This document shows, one piece after another, positions 6,525 to 14,608 of a stretch of 17,915 nt of DNA (position 1 is its first letter; each line of letters starts with the position of its first letter). A program made the position numbers and the translations under genes. The notes beneath the pieces were generated by a model that saw only the letters and a program-made list of their open reading frames with translations, was not told where the DNA came from and searched no databases. The stretch comes from DATKMG01 sp041476565 (GTDB lineage: Bacteria > Acidobacteriota > Terriglobia > Versatilivoradales > Versatilivoraceae), in NCBI GenBank assembly GCA_041476565.1, contig JBGOTQ010000134.1, positions 1 through 17,915 on the forward strand, written 5' to 3'.

Positions 6525-6565
6525 GTGGCTCGCAGACATCGAATAAGGCTCGATGTCTGCGCCAC
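6525..6565. repeat. Single REP-like hairpin E (GTGG foot)
   Basis: An 11-bp perfect stem, CGCAGACATCG 6531-6541 with CGATGTCTGCG 6551-6561, is extended by GTGG 6525-6528 pairing with CCAC 6562-6565 across a CT bulge. The CGCAGA at the stem base is shared with both hairpins of element D. It sits between the TonB receptor stop and its terminator, so it would be in the 3' end of that mRNA. Confidence 0.6.
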
Positions 6566-6637
6566 CCTGACCTCTGCAAAATCCCTCCGCCAGGTGATCG
6601 TTCAGTTTCCCTGGCGGGGAGGAAGAACGGCGCTCCC

Positions 6638-9600
6638 TTAAAAGTCTAGCCTTGCCCCAAACTGGAAGAGGCGTGGAGAACTGGCCATGCTGGTGATGGC
6701 CCCGCTGGTGGCATTGGGCATGTTCCAACTGGGATGATTGAAAACATTGAACATGTCCACAGTCAACCGCAAACTCACCGTCTCCACAATACGGATATTC
6801 TTGAACACGGAGAAATCAACATTTTTGAATCCTGGGCCCACTATGTTGTCCCGCCCAGGTCGCCCTGCCGTGTAGTAATCGATGGTGTGCCCATTGCTAT
6901 CCAACGCGGGGACAAAGGCACTGGTGTCAAAATACCTTGCCACAGTCTGTTGATCCGTTGGGAGATTCGGGTTTCCCACCTCCCATTTAGTCGTGTTCCG
7001 GAACGCATAAGACATGAACTGGCCGGAACGCACGCCACCCGATGCAGCCGCCTGCCATCCCCCGACGATTCGCGATACGACCCCATTGCTGGTAGCGCCC
7101 CAACGCTGGTTGGGACCGAAGGGCAAATCATAGAGGAAGTTGAAGGTGAATTGGTGGATCGGGTAGGAACTGGAAGTGGCACGTTCCAGACGGATCCGGT
7201 CCGCTTCGCTAGCAATGCCACTTTGTCGATCCCCCAGAATTGGCAGTCCACCAGCGCTCCCTGCACTATAATCAGAAGTGTTGATGGAACGGTTCAAAGC
7301 ATAGTATGCCCCGAGCGTCAAACCGTGCGAAACATTCCGTCTGATTTCCGTTTGGAACTGATGGCTGATGGAATAACCGAGAAATGTCAGACGGCCGACA
7401 TCGCCATAAATCGGATTTTCCCGGCGAGCTTGAGTGGCAATACCGGGCATTGTAGACGCTGGAGCAGCGGTATTGATCGGCTCGATGATTTGCAGATTGG
7501 AGCCTTTCGTCCCCACGTAACTCAAGCGCAATCCAGTCCTCGAAAAGAGCTGACGTTCCAAAGTCACATTCCAACTCTGAGCCATGGAGTCCTTCATATT
7601 CGGGTCAAAGGGCGCCATGGAAACGGGAACGCCAATTTTGCTCAGCGTGTTCTGATCAAAAGCAAGCGTGCCACCGCCCAGCACATAGGGGGGAATGCCC
7701 TGGGTAAATTCTGTCTGTCCGACTCCTGAATAGTCATAAGACGAAGGGTAATCTACCATCAGGCGGCGGAAGTCGAAGGGAGGATTCGTTCTGCTGCGTG
7801 CCTGCAGAGAGATCAACGGAATTGTCCAATAACTGATTCCATAGCCCCCTCGAAGGATTGTTGCCCCCTTGCTGTCCAATGAATAAGCAAAACCAATTCG
7901 CGGCGCAAAATCATTGCGGTCCGGCTTCAAAAGGCCTGAGGGAAAGCCTACTTCACTGGCGCTCTTAAAGACCACTCCAGCATTCTCGTAAGCCTGAATT
8001 GCGGCCGGACTAACCTGATAGGCCTGTTCAATGGGCCCAGTCGTCACCATGGCGCCGCTGGCGGGATCGTAACTGGCAATCTGGTCGTTCTTGTCTTTCA
8101 AGCGTGTATAATACTCGTACCGCAAACCAAGGTTCAGGGTCAGCCTTGGGCTGACTTTCCAATCATCCTGAACATAACCTGCAAAGTCTTTTTGGCGATG
8201 GTAAAAAAAGCCTTTGTTCGTTCGCAATTCGCCGGCCAGGGAATAGCCCAGCAGGAAACTGGCAAAGCCCGACCCCGTTCCTGAAGCCCAGACGCCGCTG
8301 GGATCTGCCGCTAGAGCCGTCCAGTCTGCTGGGAATTCGTAGCAGCCACGCGGCTGCCCGATTTCGTTTGAATTGATAGCCATGCTTCTGAATTGGCCAC
8401 CAATTCTGATGGAGTGGTTTTTCCGGGTCCAGGATAGGTTGTCCGCAAGGGTATAAAAAGTCTGCGGTGCAGTCTGCGGGTTATCGTCATCAAAGAAAAA
8501 GTTGCCAAACTCACTACCCTCAGAAGTCGTATAAGGATAAAGGCAAGGCCAACCTGAATCTCCGGTCGCATTTTGGAGCCCCAGGAAGTCGGTTATCACG
8601 GGATTTTTGATAGTGGGCCCTCGACGACTATTCGGGCGGGTGCCTCCAATGCGCAATTCATTTACTATCGTGGGGCTGAAAACGTGTGTATCGGCCAGAG
8701 TGATCTGCCAGGTCTTGGCTGTGACTTTATTGAAATAAATTTCCTCGCTGACACCACCCTTAGGATTGTCCCGATTCTCGTCGGTAAATGTGTAGCTCCC
8801 GCTGATGGTGTCTTTGCTGAATTGCTGGTCAATCTTTGTTGTGAACTTGTTCCGCGTCGTACCGGCAGACAAGTGCGTCTCCAGGTTTTGATCCTGCGCG
8901 GCGCCGGGAACATTGGGTAGAGGAAAACGAGTGAGGGCTTTCTTGGCCAGATTGGAAATCCGGTCCTGCGGAATGATGTTGTTGGGGAATTGATCCCGAA
9001 TGTAGGTTCCCGTCGCAGGATCGAGACGGGTCGTCAATGGGTCGTAGATTTTGAAAACGCTGCTCTCCCCGAAGGGGATGTAATTGGAAAAGTTTCCATC
9101 CCGAAGTTCTTGCGGAGGCGAACCCACGTGGTAGGTGTTCATTTGGGGCTGACGCAATCCTTCATAAGTGAAAAAGAAGAAGGTCTTGTCTTTCCCGTGG
9201 TAAACCTTTGGGATGTAAACTGGCCCACCGACTGAGGCGCCAAACTCTCTTCGCTGGAGAGGTGGCTGTTCATTCTGGGAGAAGGGATCACGAGCATAAA
9301 AGTGGTTGCTGCGGTAGGTCTCAAATGCCGAGCCATGAATCGAATTGGTGCCCGATTTGGTCAGGTAGCTGATCGTGGCCGGCTTACTGTACTGGGCCGA
9401 AGAATTCATGGTTTCAATCCTGAATTCCTGGACACCTTCCAAGGCCGGGTTGACGCGGCTCATATCACCTGTATATCTATCTTCCATGCTGATGCCATCC
9501 CCCAGGAACATCACACTACCCGTCTGCATTCCGTTTACCTGCGTCCCGCCGTTGCGGGTGACCCCGGGGGTGAGGGTGAAGAGACTGGTAAGTTCACGGC

Positions 9601-10054
9601 CGTTCAAAGGCAGTAACCTAATCTGTTCCGATGTGATACTAGCGGAGATAGTACCGCTGCTGGTTTCGATCACCGGCGTTGTGTCCTTGACTTCTACAGT
9701 GACGCTTGCAGTGGCCACAACCAATTCAATGTTGACCGTCGCCTCCTGCCCGACCATAAGCACTAACTTGCCCTCGAATTTCTTGAAACCGCTGTGCTCA
9801 AGGTTGATCAGGTAATTCCCGGCGGGCACACTGGCAAAAGTGTACAATCCCGTTTCGGTACTAACCGTGGTCCTGGCCACATTGGTATCTTGATTCTTCA
9901 AAGTTACGGTGGCCGTAGGAATCACAGCCCCAGAGCTGTCCCGAATGAGTCCGTTTATCTTACCCAGAGAGGTCTGGGCACACGCGTCCGGCCTGAGCGA
10001 AATCAGGCAAACGTACGCCAGCAACAGAATAGATGCAATAAGCTTCCTATTCAT
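6638..10054 (-). CDS. TonB-dependent receptor 1, Oar-like, with carboxypeptidase-regulatory-like N-domain
   Basis: 1138 residues, an outer-membrane active transporter. The signal peptide (1-26) ends ACA before QTS. Next is a carboxypeptidase-regulatory-like beta-sandwich (about 32-115; GLIRDSSGAVIPTATVTLKN, then GLYTFASVPAGNYLINLEHSGF). The plug contains LPLNGRELTSLFTLTPGV, VQEFRIETMNSSAQYSKPA and YLTKSGTNSIHGSAFETYRS. A long beta-barrel ends in a Phe-terminated strand, FQFGARLDF, as expected for BAM-dependent insertion. This is the Oar-type architecture expanded in Acidobacteriota and in Myxococcus. The substrate cannot be told; TonB and ExbBD are not in the window. The start has a strong GGAGGAGTT just before ATG. 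A TTGACA promoter lies about 110 bp upstream and a clear terminator downstream. TonB receptor 2 is a paralogue with the same domain order. Confidence 0.95.
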   Translation of the reverse strand: MNRKLIASILLLAYVCLISLRPDACAQTSLGKINGLIRDSSGAVIPTATVTLKNQDTNVARTTVSTETGLYTFASVPAGNYLINLEHSGFKKFEGKLVLMVGQEATVNIELVVATASVTVEVKDTTPVIETSSGTISASITSEQIRLLPLNGRELTSLFTLTPGVTRNGGTQVNGMQTGSVMFLGDGISMEDRYTGDMSRVNPALEGVQEFRIETMNSSAQYSKPATISYLTKSGTNSIHGSAFETYRSNHFYARDPFSQNEQPPLQRREFGASVGGPVYIPKVYHGKDKTFFFFTYEGLRQPQMNTYHVGSPPQELRDGNFSNYIPFGESSVFKIYDPLTTRLDPATGTYIRDQFPNNIIPQDRISNLAKKALTRFPLPNVPGAAQDQNLETHLSAGTTRNKFTTKIDQQFSKDTISGSYTFTDENRDNPKGGVSEEIYFNKVTAKTWQITLADTHVFSPTIVNELRIGGTRPNSRRGPTIKNPVITDFLGLQNATGDSGWPCLYPYTTSEGSEFGNFFFDDDNPQTAPQTFYTLADNLSWTRKNHSIRIGGQFRSMAINSNEIGQPRGCYEFPADWTALAADPSGVWASGTGSGFASFLLGYSLAGELRTNKGFFYHRQKDFAGYVQDDWKVSPRLTLNLGLRYEYYTRLKDKNDQIASYDPASGAMVTTGPIEQAYQVSPAAIQAYENAGVVFKSASEVGFPSGLLKPDRNDFAPRIGFAYSLDSKGATILRGGYGISYWTIPLISLQARSRTNPPFDFRRLMVDYPSSYDYSGVGQTEFTQGIPPYVLGGGTLAFDQNTLSKIGVPVSMAPFDPNMKDSMAQSWNVTLERQLFSRTGLRLSYVGTKGSNLQIIEPINTAAPASTMPGIATQARRENPIYGDVGRLTFLGYSISHQFQTEIRRNVSHGLTLGAYYALNRSINTSDYSAGSAGGLPILGDRQSGIASEADRIRLERATSSSYPIHQFTFNFLYDLPFGPNQRWGATSNGVVSRIVGGWQAAASGGVRSGQFMSYAFRNTTKWEVGNPNLPTDQQTVARYFDTSAFVPALDSNGHTIDYYTAGRPGRDNIVGPGFKNVDFSVFKNIRIVETVSLRLTVDMFNVFNHPSWNMPNATSGAITSMASSPRLFQFGARLDF

Positions 10055-10137
10055 AACTCCTCCATTTAGATTTAGTTACAGTTGCTTGACGCCAGAAAAA
10101 TGGCATAAGAAAGGAAAACAACTCCTGAAACACGTTT

Positions 10138-10167
10138 ACGCTAGAGCAAAAGCAAGTTCCTTGTCAA
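10138..10167 (-). promoter_or_regulatory. Candidate sigma70-type promoter of TonB receptor 1
   Basis: A perfect -35, TTGACA, is read on the minus strand at 10167-10162. After 18 bases comes TAGCGT (10143-10138), a poor -10 keeping only T, A and the final T of TATAAT. It lies about 85 bp before the start codon. TonB receptor 2 has a similar TTGACA and TAG-type -10 arrangement. Confidence 0.35.
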
Positions 10168-10271
10168 GAGAAATTAACTTCGAAAGGAAAACAAAGAGGA
10201 TTCCCCTTTCGTCAACCGATGATATTGGAGCGGCAGTGATTTTCTATTTCATTGAAAACTCACTAAGTTCG

Positions 10272-10301
10272 TTAACATTGTGCAATTGTTGGCATTATAT
10301 A
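10272..10301 (+). promoter_or_regulatory. Candidate promoter of the CRTAC1-type gene
   Basis: TTAACA (10272-10277), an 18-base spacer and TATATA (10296-10301) form a reasonable sigma70-like promoter in an AT-rich stretch. It would give a leader of about 330 bases before the start at 10638, which is long, so a second promoter closer to the gene is possible. Confidence 0.35.
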
Positions 10302-10637
10302 AGTTGCTCTTTGGTGATCGGTGTGGTTGAGTTCCATCTCGAAAATCTAGTCCCACGGCACTTCGGTCGGCTGTGCCCACCGCCACCTCGCCTTTGGTTC
10401 CTGCTGAACAGAAACAAACCGAAGACCGGACTTCATTTGCTCTCGATTCGGAAAACAAACAGGGTTCATGGTCCCCCGTCGTCAGATTCCTTCAAGGTGA
10501 AGGGTCTGAATTATGGTTGTGGGGAAAATTAAGGGAAACCAAACTACAACGTGATCTCTCCAATTTGAATCCTCATCGGTGGTAGTCCATAGTAAACTAC
10601 CCAGGAGACCCCCAGAGAGTAACGTTTTCTCAGGATT

Positions 10638-12536
10638 ATGACTGCGGTCCGACAAAACGAAATGGGAGGTGGGTTCGAGCAGATCCACATGGACATAACT
10701 CTTTCGATTAGCCAGCACTCTAAGATAGGCAAGCGAGGACCTGGCCGGAGACCCCAACTGAAAAAAGAGTCAGGATTCATTCTCAACCGCCTCCTCGTAT
10801 GGATAGGAGGTGCAGCGTTGTTGTTTTGCGTTGTGTTAAACAGCTTGCGCTCAGAAACTGCGGTATCCACTCGAAAGGACGGGGCCCTTATTGCGCCCGG
10901 CAAAGAGAAACTCGTGCCCAAGGTGGAGTTTGTGGACTTGGCGACCAAGGCCGGCTTGAATTTTCACCATGTGACAGGTGGAGAACGGAGTAAAGAGTAC
11001 ATTCTGGAGTCTACCGGGAGCGGCGTCGCTTTGCTGGACTATAATAAGGATGGATTCCTGGACATTTTCCTGGTGAATGGAACGACGCTGGAAGGTTTCC
11101 CTAAGGGGAAAGAACCGACCAATCGCCTTTATCGGAACAACGGGGATGGAACCTTCAGTGACGTAACCGAACAGGCCCATCTCGTGCATGCTGGATGGGG
11201 ACAAGGCGTGTGTGTTGGAGATTACGATAACGATGGGAATGACGACCTGTTCGTCACTTATTACGGTCAAAATGTGCTCTACAGGAACAAAGGGGACGGC
11301 AGCTTTGAAGATGTCACTGAGAAGGCTGGCCTGCTGCAGAAAGGACTCCGCTACAATACTGGTTGTTCTTTCCTGGATTACGACAAGGACGGGAAACTGG
11401 ATCTTTTTGTGGCCAACTATGTCTATTTGGACCTCGCAAAAACTCTGCCCAAAAGCAGCGAAAAATGCCTCTGGAAGGGGATCCCTGTCTATTGCGGTCC
11501 TCAAGGGCTTCCCGGCGGCACTAATCTTCTTTATCACAACAATGGCGACGGAACTTTTACTGATGTCTCTGAAAAGAGCGGCATCACAAAGACGGGGGTG
11601 TGTTACGGATTCACATCGCTCGTTTGTGATTTTGACAACGATGGCTGGCCTGACATCTATGTAGTCTGCGATTCCACTGCTAATATCCTTTATCATAATG
11701 AAGGCAACGGGACCTTCACAGAAATGGCCCTGTTGACCGGGACTGCTTATAACAAGGACGGGAGAGAACAAGGCGGCATGGGAGTTTCGGCAGCGGACTA
11801 CGATGGGGATGGATACTTTGACATGGTGAAGACCAACTTCGACAGCGACATCCCTACCCTCTACCATAACAATGGGGATGGAACCTTCCTCGATTTGACT
11901 TTGCCGGCAGGCCTGGGACTTTATACTTATTACCTGAGCTGGGGCACGGGGTTCGTTGACATCGATAATGACGGGTGGAAAGATATTTTCATAGTCAATG
12001 GCCACGTCTATCCGGAAGTGGAAGAGCATAAGTTGAACCGCACTTATCAACAACGCCGACAGATCTACTACAACCTGCGGGACGGGACGTTTCGTGACAT
12101 CTCGAGGCAGGCCGGCCCAGCGATATCTGAGTCCCGTTGCTCTCATGGCGCAGCTGTGGGGGACCTGGATAACGATGGCAGCTTAGAAATCGTGGTCAAC
12201 AATCAGAACGATACCCCCAGTCTGCTCAAGAACTATGGCGACAGAAAGAACTGGATCCTCGTCAAGACGGTTGGCACTAAGTCGAACCGGGATGGAATCG
12301 GAGCCCGGGTGACCTTGTTTACCGGCGAGCACCGGCAGATGGACGAAGTACGAAGTGGCGGCAGCTACATTTCGCAAAACGACATGCGACTGCATTTCGG
12401 GCTCGGAGATGCAACGAACGTTGACCGGATCGAAGTGAGTTGGCCCAGTGGGCGCAAAGAGTCTTTTCAGAAGCTCAAAGCTAATCAAATTGTCGTTTTG
12501 GAAGAAGGAAAGGGGGCAGATCTTACGGTGCGCTAA
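10638..12536 (+). CDS. CRTAC1-type FG-GAP/VCBS repeat protein with C-terminal ASPIC/UnbV domain
   Basis: 632 residues. A basic N-terminal stretch of about 48 residues precedes one hydrophobic segment (about 51-69, LNRLLVWIGGAALLFCVVL), a signal anchor that would place the rest outside the cytoplasm. Seven calcium-binding DxDxDG-type loops of FG-GAP/VCBS repeats are visible, starting near residues 134, 195, 247, 331, 387, 441 and 509, most followed by a NGDGTF-type loop. They predict a beta-propeller. Residues about 551-627 (DGIGARVTLFTG, RSGGSYISQND, LHFGLGDA, VSWPSGR) form the ASPIC/UnbV domain. Function is unknown; an envelope binding or adhesion role is inferred from the fold. Starts at 10662 and 10689 are alternatives: Shine-Dalgarno support is weak at 10638, and the long N-tail is unusual. 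The TPR gene follows after 241 bp, a pairing I recall as common in Acidobacteriota. Confidence 0.93.
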   Translation: MTAVRQNEMGGGFEQIHMDITLSISQHSKIGKRGPGRRPQLKKESGFILNRLLVWIGGAALLFCVVLNSLRSETAVSTRKDGALIAPGKEKLVPKVEFVDLATKAGLNFHHVTGGERSKEYILESTGSGVALLDYNKDGFLDIFLVNGTTLEGFPKGKEPTNRLYRNNGDGTFSDVTEQAHLVHAGWGQGVCVGDYDNDGNDDLFVTYYGQNVLYRNKGDGSFEDVTEKAGLLQKGLRYNTGCSFLDYDKDGKLDLFVANYVYLDLAKTLPKSSEKCLWKGIPVYCGPQGLPGGTNLLYHNNGDGTFTDVSEKSGITKTGVCYGFTSLVCDFDNDGWPDIYVVCDSTANILYHNEGNGTFTEMALLTGTAYNKDGREQGGMGVSAADYDGDGYFDMVKTNFDSDIPTLYHNNGDGTFLDLTLPAGLGLYTYYLSWGTGFVDIDNDGWKDIFIVNGHVYPEVEEHKLNRTYQQRRQIYYNLRDGTFRDISRQAGPAISESRCSHGAAVGDLDNDGSLEIVVNNQNDTPSLLKNYGDRKNWILVKTVGTKSNRDGIGARVTLFTGEHRQMDEVRSGGSYISQNDMRLHFGLGDATNVDRIEVSWPSGRKESFQKLKANQIVVLEEGKGADLTVR

Positions 12537-12777
12537 GCGACTCTCACCGTTCAACATCTCACGGTGATGGTCAAGAACGTAAGCACCACAAAGCCCCAAT
12601 GTGGCTGTTAAACGCAGCCTGGCCTGCGGCCGCGACCAAAATTTGACCGCAGAGCCGCAGAGGCCCAGAGAAAATTGGGCGGGCAGACGTCCGCTCATCA
12701 ACGCTGATAAACGTCAATCGAAGGCTCAAATGGCGCACTGGATATTTCAGAATATCAACAAGAATATCTCTCCAACG
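12537..12777. repeat. Gap with period-8 GCAGAG repeat before the TPR gene
   Basis: This 241-bp gap has a 6-bp hairpin without a T tract (CACCGT 12545-12550 with ACGGTG 12561-12566). An exact period-8 repeat follows, GCAGAG at 12649 and 12657 and CCAGAG at 12665, then an A-rich stretch and TCATCAACGCTGATAAACG near 12695-12713. The combination has the look of decayed intergenic repeat DNA. It is formally open in the TPR gene's frame from 12601, but the encoded peptide is not protein-like. Confidence 0.45.
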
Positions 12778-14190
12778 ATGCGAAATCATTTGCCTTTTTC
12801 TTTACGTAGATATCATTTGTGTCTTTGGGGGTTCTTCATTCTTGTGCTCCGGCAAGACAACCTCTGCCAACAAATACCGACCAAGGACTGGCTGGCCGAG
12901 GGAAAGAAGCAAATCGCCGAAGGACACTTCGCTGAAGCTGTTGCGGCTTTCAACCAGTTCAAGCAGACGGCTCCCCAGGACCCTCGTCCCTATTTCTTCT
13001 CGGGCATCGCCCTGGCAGAGGCGGGACACCTGAGTGCGGCGGAAGCCGAGCTTTCTGAAGCGGTGCGCCTGGACCCAAATCAGCCGGAGTACCTGCTGGC
13101 CCACGCTAATGTGCTGACCCGCCTGGGACAGAAGAGCCTGGCCGTCCGGGCCCTTGCTCTCTTTGAGAACGACGCGAACACTGATCGACTGAGCACGGCC
13201 GGGTTATGGCAACTCGCGGACGTCTACTATCGTCTCGAAATGGCTGAGCAGACCTTGAAGATCCTGGGACTCATCCAGCGACGCGAACCGCGAGATTCCA
13301 ATGTCGACTTACTCCGCGGCAGGGCGTTGAAACTCACAGGAAATCTGGATCAGGCCGAGGAAGCTTTCCGTAATTGCCTCGATAAATCGCCGAAAAACGG
13401 ACCAGCGCATTTCGAACTGGGTAAGATCCTGGAACAACGCAATCAAACGCAAGAGGCCAAGGCTGCTTTATTAGAGGCCTTGAAACTGGGGGAAAACAAT
13501 CCCGAATATCTGCACGAGTTGGGGGCAGTTTGTTTGGCTCTCAACCAAGTCGATGAGGCAATTGGCTACCTGGAACGAGCCGAGCACATTGGCTCGAATC
13601 TTCCCCAGATCTCGTACGCGCTGGCGCAAGCCTACCAGCGCAAAGGGGATCGGGCCAAAGCCGCCGGATATTTGAACCTGAAAAAGGTGCAGGAAGGCAA
13701 TATGGCTCAGCGGGAGAAGGAAATCCGGGAAGAAGAGGAAACGAGCTTGGTCACGCTGGGTGAAGAGAAATTGCGGCAAGGGAATCGGTCGCAGGCCCAG
13801 GCTCTATTTGAGCAGGTTCTCCAGGTCAATCCCGATAACTGGCAAGCCAATGAATATCTGGCCAAGATCCATTTGAACTCTGGCCAATGGCAGGAGGCTA
13901 AACCCTACCTCATCAAGATGGAGGCACTGGATCCCAATGCATCAGAAGGAAATTTCCTGATGGCCTACCTTTACTACCACCTTCATGAGTTTGCACTAGC
14001 CCGCCAGTATGGGGAACGGGCCAAGGCTGTTCAGCCTGCTGATGCAGAGCTTCGGAATTTGTTGGGCAACATTTATTTGAAGCTTGGCCAACCAGAAAAG
14101 GCATTTGAGGAATATTCTGCCGCGGTCCAGCTAGCTCCTGATCGGACCGACTTCCGGACAAACCTTGAGTCTACTTCGAAGACGAGATAA
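12778..14190 (+). CDS. Exported TPR-repeat protein
   Basis: 470 residues from the ATG at 12778. An N-terminal basic-plus-hydrophobic segment (about 1-25, with LCLWGFFILVL) suggests export or anchoring, although no good cleavage site is visible. Nearly all the rest is tetratricopeptide repeats, with about ten helix-pair units from residue 35 to 460. Examples are HFAEAVAAFNQFKQTAPQDP at the front and LGNIYLKLGQPEKAFEEYS at the end. A charged stretch (EKEIREEEETS, near 322-332) separates the array into two halves. TPR arrays scaffold protein-protein contacts; no enzymatic domain is present. The frame is open upstream to 12601, but that DNA is intergenic repeat. A start at 12730, with GAAGG upstream, is a real alternative. 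It lies between the CRTAC1-type gene and TonB receptor 2, all on the same strand. Confidence 0.88.
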   Translation: MRNHLPFSLRRYHLCLWGFFILVLRQDNLCQQIPTKDWLAEGKKQIAEGHFAEAVAAFNQFKQTAPQDPRPYFFSGIALAEAGHLSAAEAELSEAVRLDPNQPEYLLAHANVLTRLGQKSLAVRALALFENDANTDRLSTAGLWQLADVYYRLEMAEQTLKILGLIQRREPRDSNVDLLRGRALKLTGNLDQAEEAFRNCLDKSPKNGPAHFELGKILEQRNQTQEAKAALLEALKLGENNPEYLHELGAVCLALNQVDEAIGYLERAEHIGSNLPQISYALAQAYQRKGDRAKAAGYLNLKKVQEGNMAQREKEIREEEETSLVTLGEEKLRQGNRSQAQALFEQVLQVNPDNWQANEYLAKIHLNSGQWQEAKPYLIKMEALDPNASEGNFLMAYLYYHLHEFALARQYGERAKAVQPADAELRNLLGNIYLKLGQPEKAFEEYSAAVQLAPDRTDFRTNLESTSKTR

Positions 14191-14227
14191 CCCTCCTCTG
14201 AAAATCCCATCTACTAATGAGCGTATC

Positions 14228-14286
14228 CCCTCCACTGGGGCGAAGTCTTTGGGAGTGGAGGGCCGAGCGGGTGACCGCTGTCACCC
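14228..14286. repeat. Pair of hairpins downstream of the TPR gene
   Basis: A 9-bp perfect stem, CCCTCCACT 14228-14236 with AGTGGAGGG 14254-14262, is followed a few bases later by GGGTGAC/GTCACCC around a CGCT loop (about 14269-14286). There is no T tract, so a standard terminator is unlikely. The two-hairpin layout with GTGGAGG recalls the paired elements upstream but is not clearly the same family. Confidence 0.45.
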
Positions 14287-14384
14287 TGCGAGGCCACGTT
14301 TGCCACGTTTTCTGCGGCTTCGCGGAGCTCAGCCCTCCAGATTTCCCCTTTTGACAGACCCAGTACAAAAAATGAAAAAAAGGC

Positions 14385-14413
14385 TTGACACTGTCTCCTT
14401 TTTTGTTTAGGTT
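14385..14413 (+). promoter_or_regulatory. Candidate sigma70-type promoter of TonB receptor 2
   Basis: TTGACA (14385-14390), a 17-base pyrimidine-rich spacer and TAGGTT (14408-14413). The -35 is perfect and the -10 weak. A second TTGACA at 14351 lacks a usable -10. The leader to the start codon would be about 190 bases. Confidence 0.4.
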
Positions 14414-14608
14414 TTTTGTTAAGAACAAGTAACGTGGGACCTAACCTTAAGCGAACCTGAGTCCAATCGCCCTTCTTAGGCTTCCTTGAGGTCGCCAACG
14501 CCCAAGGGTAATAGCCCATTTATCGATCAGTCGGTGGATTGAGGACTGGATTTGGAGCCTGAATCCTGCGAATGAAGGGGAGGAGTCTTTTTGACGAGGA
14601 GAGACGCA

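Larger units (their letters stand above)
6248..6637. other. Intergenic region (390 bp): repeat D, terminator, hairpin E
   Basis: Between two minus-strand genes. In minus-strand order it holds a single REP-like hairpin (6525-6565), a Rho-independent terminator (6432-6467) and a paired-hairpin repeat (6286-6392). A plus-strand open frame crossing the whole region is made up of these elements and is not credited as a gene. Confidence 0.7.
10055..10637. other. Divergent intergenic region (583 bp)
   Basis: Separates the minus-strand TonB receptor 1 from the plus-strand CRTAC1-type gene. It contains a candidate promoter for each direction and is AT-rich between about 10060 and 10330. At 10350-10585 short frames are open on both strands, but none has a ribosome binding site or recognisable domain. 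A weak dyad (GGCAC/GTGCC near 10358-10378) could be a decayed repeat. No gene is called. Confidence 0.6.
14191..14608. other. Intergenic region (418 bp) upstream of TonB receptor 2
   Basis: It holds two adjacent hairpins (14228-14262 and 14269-14286), a candidate promoter (14385-14413) and a leader of about 190 bases for TonB receptor 2. No gene is called; short frames here lack ribosome binding sites and domains. Confidence 0.6.

Noticed and set aside
1130..6565. CRISPR array or attachment-site interpretation of the intergenic repeats
   Set aside because: There are no regularly spaced direct repeats with unique spacers, no cas or integrase genes, and the units are inverted hairpin pairs scattered over separate gaps.
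6249..6641. A 130-codon plus-strand frame in the gap between TonB receptor 1 and the GH123-like gene
   Set aside because: It consists of palindromic element D, the terminator and hairpin E read as codons; the Arg-rich product looks non-natural.
6734..7729. A 331-codon plus-strand frame inside TonB receptor 1
   Set aside because: It lies fully antisense to a well-supported receptor, with no domain or Shine-Dalgarno support.
10373..10585. A possible 70-residue gene upstream of the CRTAC1-type gene
   Set aside because: It has no ribosome binding site or recognisable motif, and overlapping open frames occur on both strands; more likely untranslated leader or decayed repeat.
10851..12146. A 431-codon open frame antisense to the CRTAC1-type gene
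   Set aside because: It mirrors the Gly/Asp/Asn-rich FG-GAP codons of the sense gene, has no ribosome binding site or recognisable domain, and its repeats match the sense-strand loops in register. It is a shadow frame.
12601..12777. Upstream extension of the TPR gene to 12601
   Set aside because: The added residues derive from the period-8 repeat region and would place 59 polar residues before the export signal.
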